A stretch of 64,000 bases of DNA from Spirosoma lacussanchae (GTDB taxonomy: Bacteria > Bacteroidota > Bacteroidia > Cytophagales > Spirosomataceae): NCBI RefSeq assembly GCF_005870035.1, contig NZ_SWJG01000003.1, forward strand, positions 62,001-126,000, given 5' to 3'. The notes under the pieces are model-generated. The model ran no database searches. It was not told the DNA's origin and saw only the letters and a list, made by a program, of their open reading frames with translations. Below are positions 52,821 through 64,000 of the stretch, piece by piece. Every line of letters begins with the position of its first letter. Positions within the stretch are counted from its first letter, which is position 1. The position numbers and the translations under genes were made by a program.

Positions 52821-52828
52821 TATCTTTG
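52821..52828 (+). promoter_or_regulatory. -7 promoter box of the serine hydrolase gene
   Basis: TATCTTTG matches TAnnTTTG and predicts a leader of about 25 bases before ATG 52859. This supports that start over upstream in-frame codons. Confidence 0.55.
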
Positions 52829-52858
52829 CCCAGCACATACCCGTCTCCCGCATTCACT

Positions 52859-53926
52859 ATGATCAGTTTGCTTGTACCGCTCGTCTGGCTGCTGGGCAGC
52901 TACCCGCCCGCCCAGCCCCAACCCGTCGCCGACGACCCGGTGGTGGCGTTTATCCGGGCCAATCCGGAGCGGTCGGCGGTGATGCTGGTGCGCAACGATA
53001 CCACACTGGTGAGCCTGCGGGCCGATCAGCTGTTTCCACTGGCCAGCACCGTCAAAATCATGGTGGCTATCGAATTTGCCTGGCAGGCAGCCGCCGGAAA
53101 AATACGCGCCGATGAGCTGGTCCTGCTGAGCGATATCGACCGGTATTACCTGCCCAATACCGATGGGGGCGCTCAACCCGCCTGGAAAGCAGAACTGACG
53201 GCCCGGCAGGCGATACAGAACGGTCGGGTCACGCTGCTCGACGCGGCTAAAGGCATGATCCGGTACAGCAGTAACGCCAATACCGAGTACCTCTCCGACC
53301 GGCTCGGCTTCAGGGCCGTCAATGCTAACCGGCGCAGCCTGAAGCTGCCCAAACACGAGCCGGTTCTGCCGATGGTAGCCCCGCTGCTGCTGTACTCCAC
53401 TACCGACAAGGCCGCTACGCTGGCGCGGCTGCGCGCCATGAAGAGCCGTGACTACGAAGCGCAGAGTATGACCCTGCACGCACAACTCAAAGCTGATGCC
53501 GACAGCTCGCTCCGGAAGCAGTTTATCTTTCCTGATCTGGAGTTGCAGAAAGCGTGGTCTGACCGACTCACGGCCTCGACCGCCCGCGAGTACACCTCCA
53601 TTATGCAGAAACTCAATCGCCGGGTTTATTTCGAGCCCGCGGTGCAGGCGCTGCTCGATCAGATAATGGAATGGCCGTTTGCGGTCAACCCCGGTAACCG
53701 GCAGGTCTACGAACATATTGGCATGAAGGGAGGCTCCACGGCCTTTGTGCTGACCAATGCGCTCTACGCTACCGATAAAGCCGGTAACCGATCAGAGCTG
53801 GTCGTGTTTTTCAACAACCTGACACCCAGCGAAAATGCGCTGCTGCAGAAGAATCTGAACACGTTCCTGATCAATTGTATCCAGACGCGCCGGTATCGGC
53901 CGACGGTGCAGGCGCTGCTGCGCTAA
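52859..53926 (+). CDS. serine hydrolase (beta-lactamase/penicillin-binding protein fold)
   Basis: 355 residues. A short signal peptide ([14 protein letters not shown]) precedes the catalytic domain. The SxxK motif is Ser63-Thr-Val-Lys66, the second motif is [10 protein letters not shown] (SxN type), and the third is MKGGSTAFV (KGG, replacing KTG). This matches class-A-like serine hydrolases; beta-lactamase activity cannot be concluded. The start follows a -7 box. The last 56 bases overlap the photolyase gene antisense. Confidence 0.9.
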   Translation: MISLLVPLVWLLGSYPPAQPQPVADDPVVAFIRANPERSAVMLVRNDTTLVSLRADQLFPLASTVKIMVAIEFAWQAAAGKIRADELVLLSDIDRYYLPNTDGGAQPAWKAELTARQAIQNGRVTLLDAAKGMIRYSSNANTEYLSDRLGFRAVNANRRSLKLPKHEPVLPMVAPLLLYSTTDKAATLARLRAMKSRDYEAQSMTLHAQLKADADSSLRKQFIFPDLELQKAWSDRLTASTAREYTSIMQKLNRRVYFEPAVQALLDQIMEWPFAVNPGNRQVYEHIGMKGGSTAFVLTNALYATDKAGNRSELVVFFNNLTPSENALLQKNLNTFLINCIQTRRYRPTVQALLR

Positions 53927-55577
53927 GAAGGTTGGGCACTGGCGGCTGGGCCGATGGTTTACGGGCTTGCTTGCCAGCGGAAGAGCGGGACTTTTTGGGC
54001 TTCGGCGCGGCCGGTGGTTTCGGAATGCTGTGGGTTTTCAGGATGCGGGCCTGCTCGGCTTTACCGATGTCGGTCTGGCGGGGCTGGTGTAGCTCGGTGC
54101 GGGCGTGGCGGGCGGTTTCAGCGATGTTGACGATCGGAGCGGGGTAATCGACGCCGACCTGGAAATGGTACATGGTCTGCTCCAGCAACGGCATGGTCCA
54201 GGGTTCGTGGATGTAGGCCACCGGGCAGTTGGCCAGTTCGGGTACCCACTGTTTAATGAACACACCCTCCGGGTCGTGATCCTGCGATTGTTTGACGGGG
54301 TTGTAAATCCGAACCGTATTGGTGCCGGTCATGCCCGCCTGCATCTGAATCTGGGCGTAGTGAATACCCGGCTCGAAGTCGGTGTAGAGTCGGGCCAGAT
54401 GCCATCCGCCTTCCTGCCAGTGCTGCAGCAGATGATGAGTCAAAAACGACGTTAGCATGGCCCGCATCCGGAAATTAATGTAGCCCGTAGCAGCCAGGCA
54501 CCGCATGCAGGCATCGACCAGCGGGTAGCCTGTACGGCCATCGCGCCAGGCTGCGTAATGGGCTGGATTGCTGTTCTTCCGAATGGCATCGAACGCCCGG
54601 TTCACGTTCTCGAACTCGATCCGGTCCTCGCTTTCGAACTTCTGAATAAAATGACAGTGCCATCGCAGCCGCGACGCAAACGCCCCGTACTGTCGGCCCA
54701 GACCGGGCACCGGTGGCTGTTTGGCGGCCGCCAGCTGCGCCTGAAATACCTGCCGGATACTCAGACAACCCCAGGCTATATACGGCGACAGCCGACTGCA
54801 GCCCCGACGGCTGTCGAGGGGTTTCGAGATGGAACGGGCGTATTGGGTAATCCGGTCGTTGAGGAAGCTGTTCAGGTAGCGGTGCGCGTTATGTTCACCA
54901 CCGGGCTGGAACAGCGGGTTGGGCTGACTCCAGGCATCGGGAAGAGACGGGCCCCGCTCGGCATTGTACCAGTCGACCGACAGCCGGGCCGGTTGCCAGC
55001 GGCTAAGGTCGGGCTGTTGCTGGGGGGCGCGCATGGTTCGCTGCCAGTCGTCGGCCCAGCTTTCGCGGTTGCGCAGAGGGCGGATAACACCATTGCTGGG
55101 AAACTCCTGCCAGCGGATGCCGTGCTGCCCACACAGCGCCGTAATGGCTTTGTCGCGCTCGTAGGTAACCCGCAGGCCGGTTTCCTCGTGCGAAAAAAGC
55201 GTCTCGATCCGATAGTGGGTCAGCAACGCCCGCAGCACATCGGGCGCATCGCGAAAGAAAACCCAGAGTTGGGGCGGACCGGCTTCTACGGCCCCGGCCA
55301 GTTCGTCATCGAACGTGAAGGGAAGCCATTCGTGAACGAGTGGAGCCGCCGGGGTCGGCTGCCAGGCCCGTAGCTGCTGATTCAGGTCGGTCAGGCATTC
55401 GTAGACAAACCGCCAGTGGCGCTCGTCGTAGTTGGGGTCGGCCATGACCGTTGGCTCAAAGCAGTACAGCGCCAGCAGCGGGCGGTTGGCCGAGAGGGCG
55501 GCCGCCAGCGGAGCGTGGTCGCGCAGGCGCAGGTCGCGCTTGAGCCAGAGGACGTTGATGGCTGGTTTAGTATTCAT
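53871..55577 (-). CDS. cryptochrome/deoxyribodipyrimidine photolyase family protein
   Basis: 568 residues. The N-terminal photolyase domain begins [17 protein letters not shown]. The FAD-binding domain has [41 protein letters not shown] and [20 protein letters not shown]. It departs from classical CPD photolyases in the [16 protein letters not shown] stretch, a variant I associate with less-studied bacterial photolyase-like proteins. A Lys/Pro/Ala-rich tail of about 50 residues extends the C-terminus and is encoded over the antisense end of the serine hydrolase gene. Start 55577 is chosen by homology. Confidence 0.9.
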   Translation of the reverse strand: MNTKPAINVLWLKRDLRLRDHAPLAAALSANRPLLALYCFEPTVMADPNYDERHWRFVYECLTDLNQQLRAWQPTPAAPLVHEWLPFTFDDELAGAVEAGPPQLWVFFRDAPDVLRALLTHYRIETLFSHEETGLRVTYERDKAITALCGQHGIRWQEFPSNGVIRPLRNRESWADDWQRTMRAPQQQPDLSRWQPARLSVDWYNAERGPSLPDAWSQPNPLFQPGGEHNAHRYLNSFLNDRITQYARSISKPLDSRRGCSRLSPYIAWGCLSIRQVFQAQLAAAKQPPVPGLGRQYGAFASRLRWHCHFIQKFESEDRIEFENVNRAFDAIRKNSNPAHYAAWRDGRTGYPLVDACMRCLAATGYINFRMRAMLTSFLTHHLLQHWQEGGWHLARLYTDFEPGIHYAQIQMQAGMTGTNTVRIYNPVKQSQDHDPEGVFIKQWVPELANCPVAYIHEPWTMPLLEQTMYHFQVGVDYPAPIVNIAETARHARTELHQPRQTDIGKAEQARILKTHSIPKPPAAPKPKKSRSSAGKQARKPSAQPPVPNLLSAAAPAPSADTGASGYN

Positions 55578-55649
55578 ACTGCCGGGCCTGATACAAGCAT
55601 CTGTATGGCTAATTTGTTTAGCTTCACTGAACCAAAACCAAGCCCGTCT

Positions 55650-56105
55650 ATGACCCCCGAAGCTGCTTTTCAATATGCGAATCTGCTGGTGCTGCCCCAG
55701 TGGGTTCTGATGATCGTTGCGCCCCGCTGGCGCGTTACCCAGATGCTGGCGCGGATGCTACCCATTCCGATGACGCTCGGGGTCATGTATATCTACTGGC
55801 TGTTCAACAGTTCGCCCCCGGCCGGTGGCGGGCCGGGCTTCGATCTGCAGGCGTTTTCGACGCTGGCCGGGGTGCAGGCGTTGTTTACGGGCGCCAAAGA
55901 GGCTGTGCTGGCCAGCTGGATTCACTACCTGGCTTTCGATCTGGTGGCGGGGAGCTACGTGCTGCGTGACGGGCAGGAGCGGGGCATCGCGCACGGGTGG
56001 CTGATTCCCTGCCTGTTTTTCTGTTTTCTGCTCGGGCCAGTCGGGCTCCTGCTGTACGGTCTGCTGCGTTTATTTCTGCCTAATCTATCGGATACAAAAT
56101 TTTAA
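55650..56105 (+). CDS. ABA4-like (DUF4281) membrane protein
   Basis: 151 residues. The sequence [37 protein letters not shown] and [22 protein letters not shown] matches ABA4-like proteins, which have four membrane helices; the plant relative acts in neoxanthin formation, so a carotenoid link is possible but unproven. An in-frame ATG at 55605 is an alternative start; 55650 is preferred because a TAATTTG promoter-like box lies across the longer N-terminus. It diverges from the photolyase. Confidence 0.83.
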   Translation: MTPEAAFQYANLLVLPQWVLMIVAPRWRVTQMLARMLPIPMTLGVMYIYWLFNSSPPAGGGPGFDLQAFSTLAGVQALFTGAKEAVLASWIHYLAFDLVAGSYVLRDGQERGIAHGWLIPCLFFCFLLGPVGLLLYGLLRLFLPNLSDTKF

Positions 56106-56211
56106 TAGGGTTTTGAACAAAAATGCTTGCAATTAGTTGTGGTTGATTTTATCTTCACCTTACAAATAACGCCTGGCTTGTGAGGGTCAGTTTATACCGT
56201 GACTGCAAGTG

Positions 56212-57723
56212 ATGAAGATTGGCCGAGTTATTCTGATTGTAAGCGTACTTGTTGTATTTGGCCGCCTGACGGCCCCCGCCCAGCTACTAACCCCCGCGCA
56301 AACCCACGCTGACCTGACGTTTCTGAAGCGGAAGCTCGATATGCTGCATCCCGGCATGGGGTATTACACGTCCGAAGCCCGCATGGAGCAGTTGTACGAT
56401 TCGCTCTATAACCGCCTGACCGACCCCATGGACTATCTGGCGTTCTACCGGCACGTTAGTCCGCTCGTTACGGCCATCAAAGACGGGCATACCAACCTCA
56501 ACCACCGCAAAGCATACATTGGCCGCTCAACCCGGTTCATTCCATTCTACATCCGGCCCGTTGGCGATCAGTATTTCATCAGCCATAACGTATCGCCCGA
56601 TACCACGCTTCGGCGCGGTACCGAACTGCTCACCATCAACGGCCGGCCCGTGGCTGATCTGCACCGGGAGCTGATGAATGCCGACCATTCCGGCTCCGAC
56701 GGCGATAACCTGACCGGTCGCCGACAGTGGAGTCTGGTACAGTTTGCCGACTATTACGCGGCCTGGTACGGTTCGGCCGATTCCATCCGGATCGCCTACC
56801 GCTTTCCCGACGATACCCTGATCCGGCATACCAGCCTGCGCTGCCCCACGCTGAACGGCTTCCGGGCTGTACTCCACAAACGCTACCGCCACGAGATCAG
56901 CAACCGGCCCAACCTGTCCGTCCGCATCGTTGACACCCTGACCCAGACGGCCGTACTGCGTGTGTCGACGTTCATGGGCCTGAAAAAAACGGACCCGCTG
57001 CAGCTGGCGTTTAACCGCGAGCTGAAAAAAGCGTTTCGGCAGCTGCGGAAGGATAATGTGCAGAACCTGATCGTCGATATGCAGGGCAACGGCGGAGGCA
57101 TCGTGCTGAACTCGGCCCGGTTGCTGCGCTACTGGATGCCGAAGCCGTTTACCATTATGCAGCACGAAGAAATGAAGCGGGCGGCCCGTGCCGAACTCGT
57201 TACCCGCTGGAATCCGCTGTCGGCGCTGAACTTCAGCCTGCGCTACCGTCAGGATAAGCGGGGTGGTTTTGCCAGCCGGTCGGGCCACAAGCGGTTCCGG
57301 CCCCGCCAGCGGCTGGCTTTTCGCGGCAACCTCTATTTCCTGATGAACGGTGCATCGTTCTCGGCCACGACCTCGGTGCTGGCCAAAACGCTGGATGCCG
57401 GTCTGGGTACGTTTGTCGGGGAGGCCAGCGGCAGCGCCTACTGGGGTGATTTTGCGGGCCATTTCAAAACCGTTACGCTACCCAATTCACGCATACAGGT
57501 TCGTATTCCGCTCAAAAAGCTGTACCATGCTGTTGACCCCGGCCGGGCCAATGGCTTTACCGTAGAGCCCGATTTTGTAGTAACCCGCTCCTACGACGAC
57601 CTGATGACTAACCGGGATTACATCCTCGACTACACCCTCCGGCTTATCCGCGATGGCGTCGTTGTCCGCCCCGGCCTCGACAAGCCCGCTCTCAAAACCC
57701 GCCCCCTGCAGGCATCGCGCTAA
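56212..57723 (+). CDS. S41 family peptidase, exported
   Basis: 503 residues with a signal peptide (MKIGRVILIVSVLVVFGRLTAPA). A PDZ-like region spans roughly residues 120-150 (GTELLTINGRPVADL). The S41 catalytic region NLIVDMQGNGGG and the nucleophile segment MNGASFSATTSVL (Ser382/Ser384) are followed by FVGEASGSAYWGDF. This is the C-terminal processing protease fold without a clear propeptide. It is probably periplasmic. A GTG codon directly before the ATG is an alternative start. Confidence 0.88.
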   Translation: MKIGRVILIVSVLVVFGRLTAPAQLLTPAQTHADLTFLKRKLDMLHPGMGYYTSEARMEQLYDSLYNRLTDPMDYLAFYRHVSPLVTAIKDGHTNLNHRKAYIGRSTRFIPFYIRPVGDQYFISHNVSPDTTLRRGTELLTINGRPVADLHRELMNADHSGSDGDNLTGRRQWSLVQFADYYAAWYGSADSIRIAYRFPDDTLIRHTSLRCPTLNGFRAVLHKRYRHEISNRPNLSVRIVDTLTQTAVLRVSTFMGLKKTDPLQLAFNRELKKAFRQLRKDNVQNLIVDMQGNGGGIVLNSARLLRYWMPKPFTIMQHEEMKRAARAELVTRWNPLSALNFSLRYRQDKRGGFASRSGHKRFRPRQRLAFRGNLYFLMNGASFSATTSVLAKTLDAGLGTFVGEASGSAYWGDFAGHFKTVTLPNSRIQVRIPLKKLYHAVDPGRANGFTVEPDFVVTRSYDDLMTNRDYILDYTLRLIRDGVVVRPGLDKPALKTRPLQASR

Positions 57724-57795
57724 GGTGTGAAGACACCGCCACGGGTAGCTGAGCTGAGCGATCCTTGTTTCGCGAAAAAAGCCTATCTTTAACCC

Positions 57796-58317
57796 GTGTA
57801 TTGCATTGTCGACGTTGAAACCACCGGGGGTATAAACGGACCGTCCCGACTTACTGAAATCGCGATCTTTCGCCACGATGGCCAGCAGGTAGTTGATTCA
57901 TTTCACTCGTTGCTGAACCCCGGCTGCCCGATTCCGCCGTTTATTCGTCACCTGACCGGTATTTCTGACGAAATGGTTGCCGACGCTCCGGTCTTTGCCG
58001 ATGTGGCTGCCGACGTGCTCCGCATCACGCAGGACGCCGTGTTTGTGGCTCACAATGTCTCCTTCGATTTCAATTTTATCAAAAAAGAGCTGAGCTGGCT
58101 GGGGTACGATTATTTCCGGCGTACGCTCTGCACCGTTCGGACCAGCCGCAAACTGATTCCCGGCCACGCTTCCTACAGCCTCGGCAAACTCTGTCAGGCG
58201 CTGGAGATTCCGCTCAACGGCCGCCACCGCGCCCAGGGCGATGCGGCTGCCACGGTACTGCTGTTCGAGATGCTGCTTCAGCACGACAAAAACGGCCTGA
58301 TTCCGCGGGTGAAGTAA
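57796..58317 (+). CDS. DnaQ-like 3'-5' exonuclease (DEDDh)
   Basis: 173 residues. The first catalytic motif DVETTGG starts at residue 6, the second is AHNVSFDFNF, and the third HRAQGDAAAT. It resembles the epsilon proofreading subunit but is a stand-alone protein. The GTG start is dictated by an in-frame stop two codons upstream and by the position of motif I. TATCTTTA (57784-57791) ends four bases before the GTG, so the mRNA is probably leaderless. It converges with the sensor kinase gene, with two bases between the stop codons. Confidence 0.9.
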   Translation: MYCIVDVETTGGINGPSRLTEIAIFRHDGQQVVDSFHSLLNPGCPIPPFIRHLTGISDEMVADAPVFADVAADVLRITQDAVFVAHNVSFDFNFIKKELSWLGYDYFRRTLCTVRTSRKLIPGHASYSLGKLCQALEIPLNGRHRAQGDAAATVLLFEMLLQHDKNGLIPRVK

Positions 58318-58319
58318 AC

Positions 58320-61300
58320 CTAATTTTCCAGCCCCGATAAGTTAATCAGCGTTTGGTAGAGTCGCCGACTGGGTAAGGCCCCGATCGGAATCGTAATGGT
58401 TACGCTGAGGCCCTTGCCCGGCTGCGTCTGCCAGTCAATCTTCCCGTTCAGAAGCGCCACCCTCGACTCAATACTGCCCAAACCCAGGCCGTTTCCTTTC
58501 TGCTGGATGGCGTCGTAATCGAACCCGTTGCCGTCGTCTGTATAAACCAGTGTCACCATGTGCTGCGACTGATGGACCCGCAGCGCAATGTAGCGGGCAT
58601 TGGCGTGCTTGAGCGAGTTGCTGAGCAGCTCCTGCGTAATTCGGTATAACATCACTTCTACGTCGGTCGGCAACCGGTTGGTTAGTACCGCATTGGGGCG
58701 GGAGCCATCCGTCGACGGATCGAGCAGGAGCTGCGCCTGTACGATACCACTGGCGTTGATCCGGTTGATCAACTCCTCTATAGCAGGCAGGTAACCATGT
58801 TGCTCCAGGGTTTTCGGATTCAGCTTGCGAAGCAGGTTCCGAATGTCGCCGATGGTGTCGTTGATCAGGCTGAAAATGGTGGTTTTCAGGGATAAGATAC
58901 CCGGCGTTTCGCCGACCTGCTGCGTAAGCTGGGTCGTGTACAGTTTGATCGTAGCCAGCCGGGTGCCGATCTCGTCGTGCAGGTCGCGGGCAATATCTTT
59001 CTTAACCTGTTCCTGAATATCGTACGCCAGCCGGAGCCGTTCGGCCTGCTGGGTGCGGATGGCGTTTTCGCGCCGTCGAATCCAGCCCAGCATCAGCAGC
59101 GCGGCCAGCAGGCTCATCAGCAGCACGAATGGCCACCGTAGCCAGAAAGGAGGGCTGATGTGAATGGCCAGTTTCCGGACGTGGTTGCTCCAGTGGCCGT
59201 CGCGGTTGGCGGCTTTCACCTGAAAGGTATAGTCGCCGGGGGGCAGGTTGGCATACCGGACGTAGTTGCGCTCGCCCGCCGATACCCATTTTTCATCGTA
59301 TCCACTCAGCTGGTACTGGTAGGTGTTGCGGCCGTTGCTGACGTAGTCGAGCGCGGCAAACTCCAGCGAGAGAGTGTTCTGATCGTGGGTCAGGTCAATC
59401 CGGTTTACTTCATCCACATAGGCGTAAGCAGCCAGGGGCATTTCGTTGACGGAAAACGAATAAATATGAACCAGTGGATTGAAAAAACTGCTGCGAAACA
59501 GATCGGGCTGAAAGCGGTTGAAGCCGTTGACCCCACCAAAATACATGTCGCCGTTGGCCGCGCGTACGAACGCGTTTCCGTTGAACTCATAGCCCTGAAT
59601 GCCGTCGGCGGGCGTAAAGTTCTTGACGGTCTGCGTAGCCGGATCGATCCGCGACAGCCCCCGGTTGGTGCTGAGCCAGATGTGATTCTGAACATCGGTC
59701 AGGGAGCCATACACGAATGAGTTAGCCAGCCCCTGCGGTTCGGCATACAGCTGAAAACGGCCCGTATGGGGCTTGAGCGCTACGAGCCCCCGGTCAGACG
59801 CCAGCCAGAGGGTTTTGCCGTTCGGACCGGGCCGGATGTGCAGAATAGTATAGCCGTTCAGACCAGTCCGGATCAGTCGCCAGGCCAGCGGGTTGACCGG
59901 TCCGGCACCGGGTTTTGCCGACGGGAGCTGGTAGCAGAAATAACCGTTGAGGTACGTACCGATCCAGAGCTGGCGCACTGGCGCATCGTACCAGAAGCTA
60001 AAGATGTTTTGCCCGGCCAGGTGAGTTACCCGGCTCCAGCGTTTCCGGATGGTGTTGAGCGCGTACATGCCGTCTTCGGTAGCGGCAATCAGCAGGGAGT
60101 CGGCCACGCTGACCAGGTTTCGGGCGTAGTTGCCGGCTACCAGGCTCGTTGTCGGTTCGAACCGGATCGGGTCAAAGGTCTGGCTCTGGGGTTTATAGGC
60201 CATCACGCCACCGGTGGTGCCTACCCAGATCCGGCGTTGCGGGTCGCGGTAGAGGCATTTTACGAAGGTGTTTACCGGCAGATCGTTCCGGCCTATATTG
60301 GTCAGATAGCGTTGAACAATGCGGTTCGTTTGTGGATTGAGTACCTCGATGCCGTTTTCGGTAGCGATCCAGAGCCGGTCGAAGCGTTCTTCCAGGAACC
60401 CCCGGATCGTGTAGTTGCTCAGAGTCTGATCGGGGGGAAGGGTAGGTACGGCCAGCCGTTTGATCAGGCCGCTGAACTGAAACGCATCGGGAACGATACG
60501 CGCCAGCCCGTCTGGGTCGACATTGGCCCAGACGATGCCGAGATCGTCGACGTACAGTTTGGTGATCTTGAAATCGGTGAGCGGGCGGGCGTTGTCGAGC
60601 GAACCGTTCACCCGGCCAAACAACCGCGACCGCTTGTCGAAATACAGCACACCATCGCGCTGGGTACCAAGCCAGAGCCGCCCCCGCTGATCGGCGCTGA
60701 TGCTGTAGATGGCACTGATCGGTTTGGCACCTGCCGTTTCGTAGGTCTGGAACGTATTATGCCGGTAGTCGAGTCGAATCAGCCCCTGGGCGGTTCCGAT
60801 CCAGGCTACGCTGTCTTTGTCGATCAGAAAAGAGAAAACGGCCTGTACAGACCCGAGTTTATTGCCGGGGCGGTCGCTGAAATAGCGCGTATACAAGCGG
60901 GTTCGCAGGTTGTAGCGGAGCAGGCCTTTGGGTTCGTGCAGCCAGATGTCGCCCTCGGGTGTGCGAACGGTTGAGCTTTGCAGATCATACTCTTTGGTCG
61001 GATGCAGGCTGGGGTCCAGCACCGTTCGCTGCCGGGTCTGGTAATCGAAATGCACCAGCCCCTCGCGGTCGCTGAGGTACAGCAGGCTGGTGGTGTCGAC
61101 AAAAAAAGGCAGGGTACGGCTGGCGATGAGCTGTTTGCCCGGCGAATTCATGAACTCGAACCGGTCGCAGCGCCGGTCGTAGCGGTTCAGGCCGGCTTCG
61201 GTACCAACCCACAGGTCGCCGTTGGGGGCTTCGATGATGCCGAAGATATTGACTCCGCGCAGGGTGCCGGGCAGCGGGGTGCCGCGCTCGTCGAGGGCGG

Positions 61301-61550
61301 GACGGTAGGTTCGGAAGCGATGTCCGTCGTAGCGGTTCAGACCGTCCTGGGTGCCGAGCCATAAAAACCCCCGGCTGTCCTTGAGCATGTAATACACTGA
61401 GCCCTGAGTCAGCCCGTCGTCGACACTGATATGGTCGACCCGAAAATGAACCTGATTGGTTCCGCCTGCCGCCTGTGCCAACACCTGACCCGTCAGGACG
61501 CACCATAGGTACATCAGGCCAATCAGAGTGCCAGCCGATAATCGTAACAT
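58320..61550 (-). CDS. two-component sensor histidine kinase with propeller and Y_Y_Y domains
   Basis: 1076 residues. After a signal peptide (to about residue 25), some fourteen short beta-propeller repeats (e.g. DSRGFLWLGTQDGLNRYDG) form the periplasmic sensor, followed by a Y_Y_Y domain (residues ~760-815), one membrane helix (WPFVLLMSLLAALLMLGWI), a HisKA_3 domain with the phospho-accepting His858 (DLHDEIGTRLA) and an HATPase domain (DDGNGFD, GNGLGLGSIESR). It lacks a receiver and DNA-binding domain, unlike the hybrid kinases of polysaccharide-use loci, and no response regulator gene is adjacent. Confidence 0.93.
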   Translation of the reverse strand: MLRLSAGTLIGLMYLWCVLTGQVLAQAAGGTNQVHFRVDHISVDDGLTQGSVYYMLKDSRGFLWLGTQDGLNRYDGHRFRTYRPALDERGTPLPGTLRGVNIFGIIEAPNGDLWVGTEAGLNRYDRRCDRFEFMNSPGKQLIASRTLPFFVDTTSLLYLSDREGLVHFDYQTRQRTVLDPSLHPTKEYDLQSSTVRTPEGDIWLHEPKGLLRYNLRTRLYTRYFSDRPGNKLGSVQAVFSFLIDKDSVAWIGTAQGLIRLDYRHNTFQTYETAGAKPISAIYSISADQRGRLWLGTQRDGVLYFDKRSRLFGRVNGSLDNARPLTDFKITKLYVDDLGIVWANVDPDGLARIVPDAFQFSGLIKRLAVPTLPPDQTLSNYTIRGFLEERFDRLWIATENGIEVLNPQTNRIVQRYLTNIGRNDLPVNTFVKCLYRDPQRRIWVGTTGGVMAYKPQSQTFDPIRFEPTTSLVAGNYARNLVSVADSLLIAATEDGMYALNTIRKRWSRVTHLAGQNIFSFWYDAPVRQLWIGTYLNGYFCYQLPSAKPGAGPVNPLAWRLIRTGLNGYTILHIRPGPNGKTLWLASDRGLVALKPHTGRFQLYAEPQGLANSFVYGSLTDVQNHIWLSTNRGLSRIDPATQTVKNFTPADGIQGYEFNGNAFVRAANGDMYFGGVNGFNRFQPDLFRSSFFNPLVHIYSFSVNEMPLAAYAYVDEVNRIDLTHDQNTLSLEFAALDYVSNGRNTYQYQLSGYDEKWVSAGERNYVRYANLPPGDYTFQVKAANRDGHWSNHVRKLAIHISPPFWLRWPFVLLMSLLAALLMLGWIRRRENAIRTQQAERLRLAYDIQEQVKKDIARDLHDEIGTRLATIKLYTTQLTQQVGETPGILSLKTTIFSLINDTIGDIRNLLRKLNPKTLEQHGYLPAIEELINRINASGIVQAQLLLDPSTDGSRPNAVLTNRLPTDVEVMLYRITQELLSNSLKHANARYIALRVHQSQHMVTLVYTDDGNGFDYDAIQQKGNGLGLGSIESRVALLNGKIDWQTQPGKGLSVTITIPIGALPSRRLYQTLINLSGLEN

Positions 61551-61678
61551 GAGGAAGGAGGAGATGAGTAATTCTTAGTAAATGAGATAAGTATTTATCG
61601 TAATTGCAAGAGGATACAAACAAAAACGAATGTATTGATACCATCGTCCTTGCGAAGCGCCAGCCTGGACTTATAAGC

Positions 61679-61686
61679 TATATTTG
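61679..61686 (+). promoter_or_regulatory. -7 promoter box of the prolyl oligopeptidase gene
   Basis: TATATTTG matches TAnnTTTG exactly, 26 bases before the ATG at 61713. It lies in the 162-base divergent spacer shared with the sensor kinase. Confidence 0.55.
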
Positions 61687-61712
61687 TCGCTGGTATTCAT
61701 CAATACTTCATC

Positions 61713-63845
<2,133 letters not shown>

Positions 63846-63853
63846 CCGCACGA

Positions 63854-63899
63854 CCAACAAAAAACGGCTCCCTGATGTCAGGGAGCCGTTTTTTGTTGG
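63854..63899. terminator. bidirectional terminator with 22-bp perfect arms
   Basis: Arms 63854-63875 and 63878-63899 are exact complements around the two-base loop TG, with A and T runs on the two sides. It separates the convergent prolyl oligopeptidase and the gene at the right edge. Confidence 0.92.
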
Positions 63900-63911
63900 A
63901 AACAGACTGTG

Positions 63912-64000
63912 TTACAGCTTGAGCGTTACGCCGAGTTTTAGCGTAGCCAGGCTGGAACCCAACTCGGCAAAGCCTCCCAATGACTCAGTAAAGAAATAAC
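63912..64000 (-). CDS. C-terminal end of a probable outer-membrane beta-barrel protein (rest outside window)
   Basis: The minus strand is open from the right edge to a TAA at 63914-63912. The 28 visible residues end AELGSSLATLKLGVTLKL, alternating hydrophobic and polar positions with a final hydrophobic-Lys-Leu, as in the last strand of an outer-membrane barrel. It converges on the strong terminator. Too little is visible to name it. Confidence 0.55.
   Translation of the reverse strand, partial: YFFTESLGGFAELGSSLATLKLGVTLKL

Noticed and set aside
52672..52857. 61-codon minus-strand frame upstream of prmA
   Set aside because: No family resemblance, no promoter box, and it covers the promoter of the serine hydrolase on the other strand.

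Overview
The window looks like a chromosomal segment of a GC-rich member of the Bacteroidota, most likely a Cytophagales relative of Spirosoma. The evidence is: repeated promoter boxes of the Bacteroidota type (TAnnTTTG); a type IX secretion (T9SS) C-terminal sorting domain; a propeller/Y_Y_Y histidine kinase; a DUF6934 protein; DUF983 and ABA4-like proteins; and an alpha-2-macroglobulin of bacterial type. No phage, insertion sequence, CRISPR array or rRNA was seen. The species is an inference; no search could be run.

Layout. 1-9.6 kb: 3' part of an alpha-2-macroglobulin gene, dinB (leaderless-looking, with a clamp-binding tail), a small lipoprotein, a flavin amine oxidase and a holin-like membrane protein. 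9.7-18.0 kb (minus strand): a complete tryptophan operon in the order trpL-trpE-trpG-trpD-trpC-trpF-[DUF6934 + small ORF]-trpB-trpA-hisIE. It is preceded by an 11-residue leader peptide with three consecutive Trp codons and an intrinsic terminator. The leader's last two sense codons and its stop codon can pair perfectly with the terminator loop, giving a very compact transcription attenuator. Just upstream are one intact tRNA-Pro(CGG) and two decayed tRNA-Pro copies. 18.3-24.6 kb (minus): an oxidoreductase/glycosidase cluster (SDR, gluconate-2-dehydrogenase subunit 3, GMC oxidoreductase, GH1-like glycosidase, alpha/beta hydrolase) and an M48 protease. 24.9-27.3 kb: recQ and, divergently, msrB.

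27.4-34.4 kb: a secreted HExxH protein with a T9SS tail converges on fbp. fbp and pckA form a gluconeogenic pair, and a divergent XRE/IrrE-like regulator (ScfR type) shares an operator-bearing intergenic region with pckA. 34.4-40.4 kb: a MarR/NAD(P)-oxidoreductase pair of lower GC, pirin, a luciferase-like monooxygenase, a CPBP protein, and an ohr-doxX-ohrR peroxide-resistance cluster with a clear operator. 40.6-46.5 kb: three almost identical 516-bp cassettes, each a promoter region plus a 133-codon exported protein, separated by lipoproteins, an AraC regulator, DUF983 and a beta-barrel protein. 46.6-64.0 kb: a 1680-residue exported protein of unknown function, prmA, a serine hydrolase converging on a photolyase/cryptochrome, an ABA4-like membrane protein, an S41 peptidase, a DnaQ-like exonuclease, a large sensor kinase, a prolyl oligopeptidase, and the 3' end of a probable outer-membrane protein gene at the right edge.

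The most noteworthy items are the trp attenuator whose leader stop codon is itself part of the antiterminator, the gene pair inserted in the trp operon, the triplicated secreted-protein cassette with paired direct repeats 21 bp apart in front of its promoter, and the regulator/operator arrangement over pckA.
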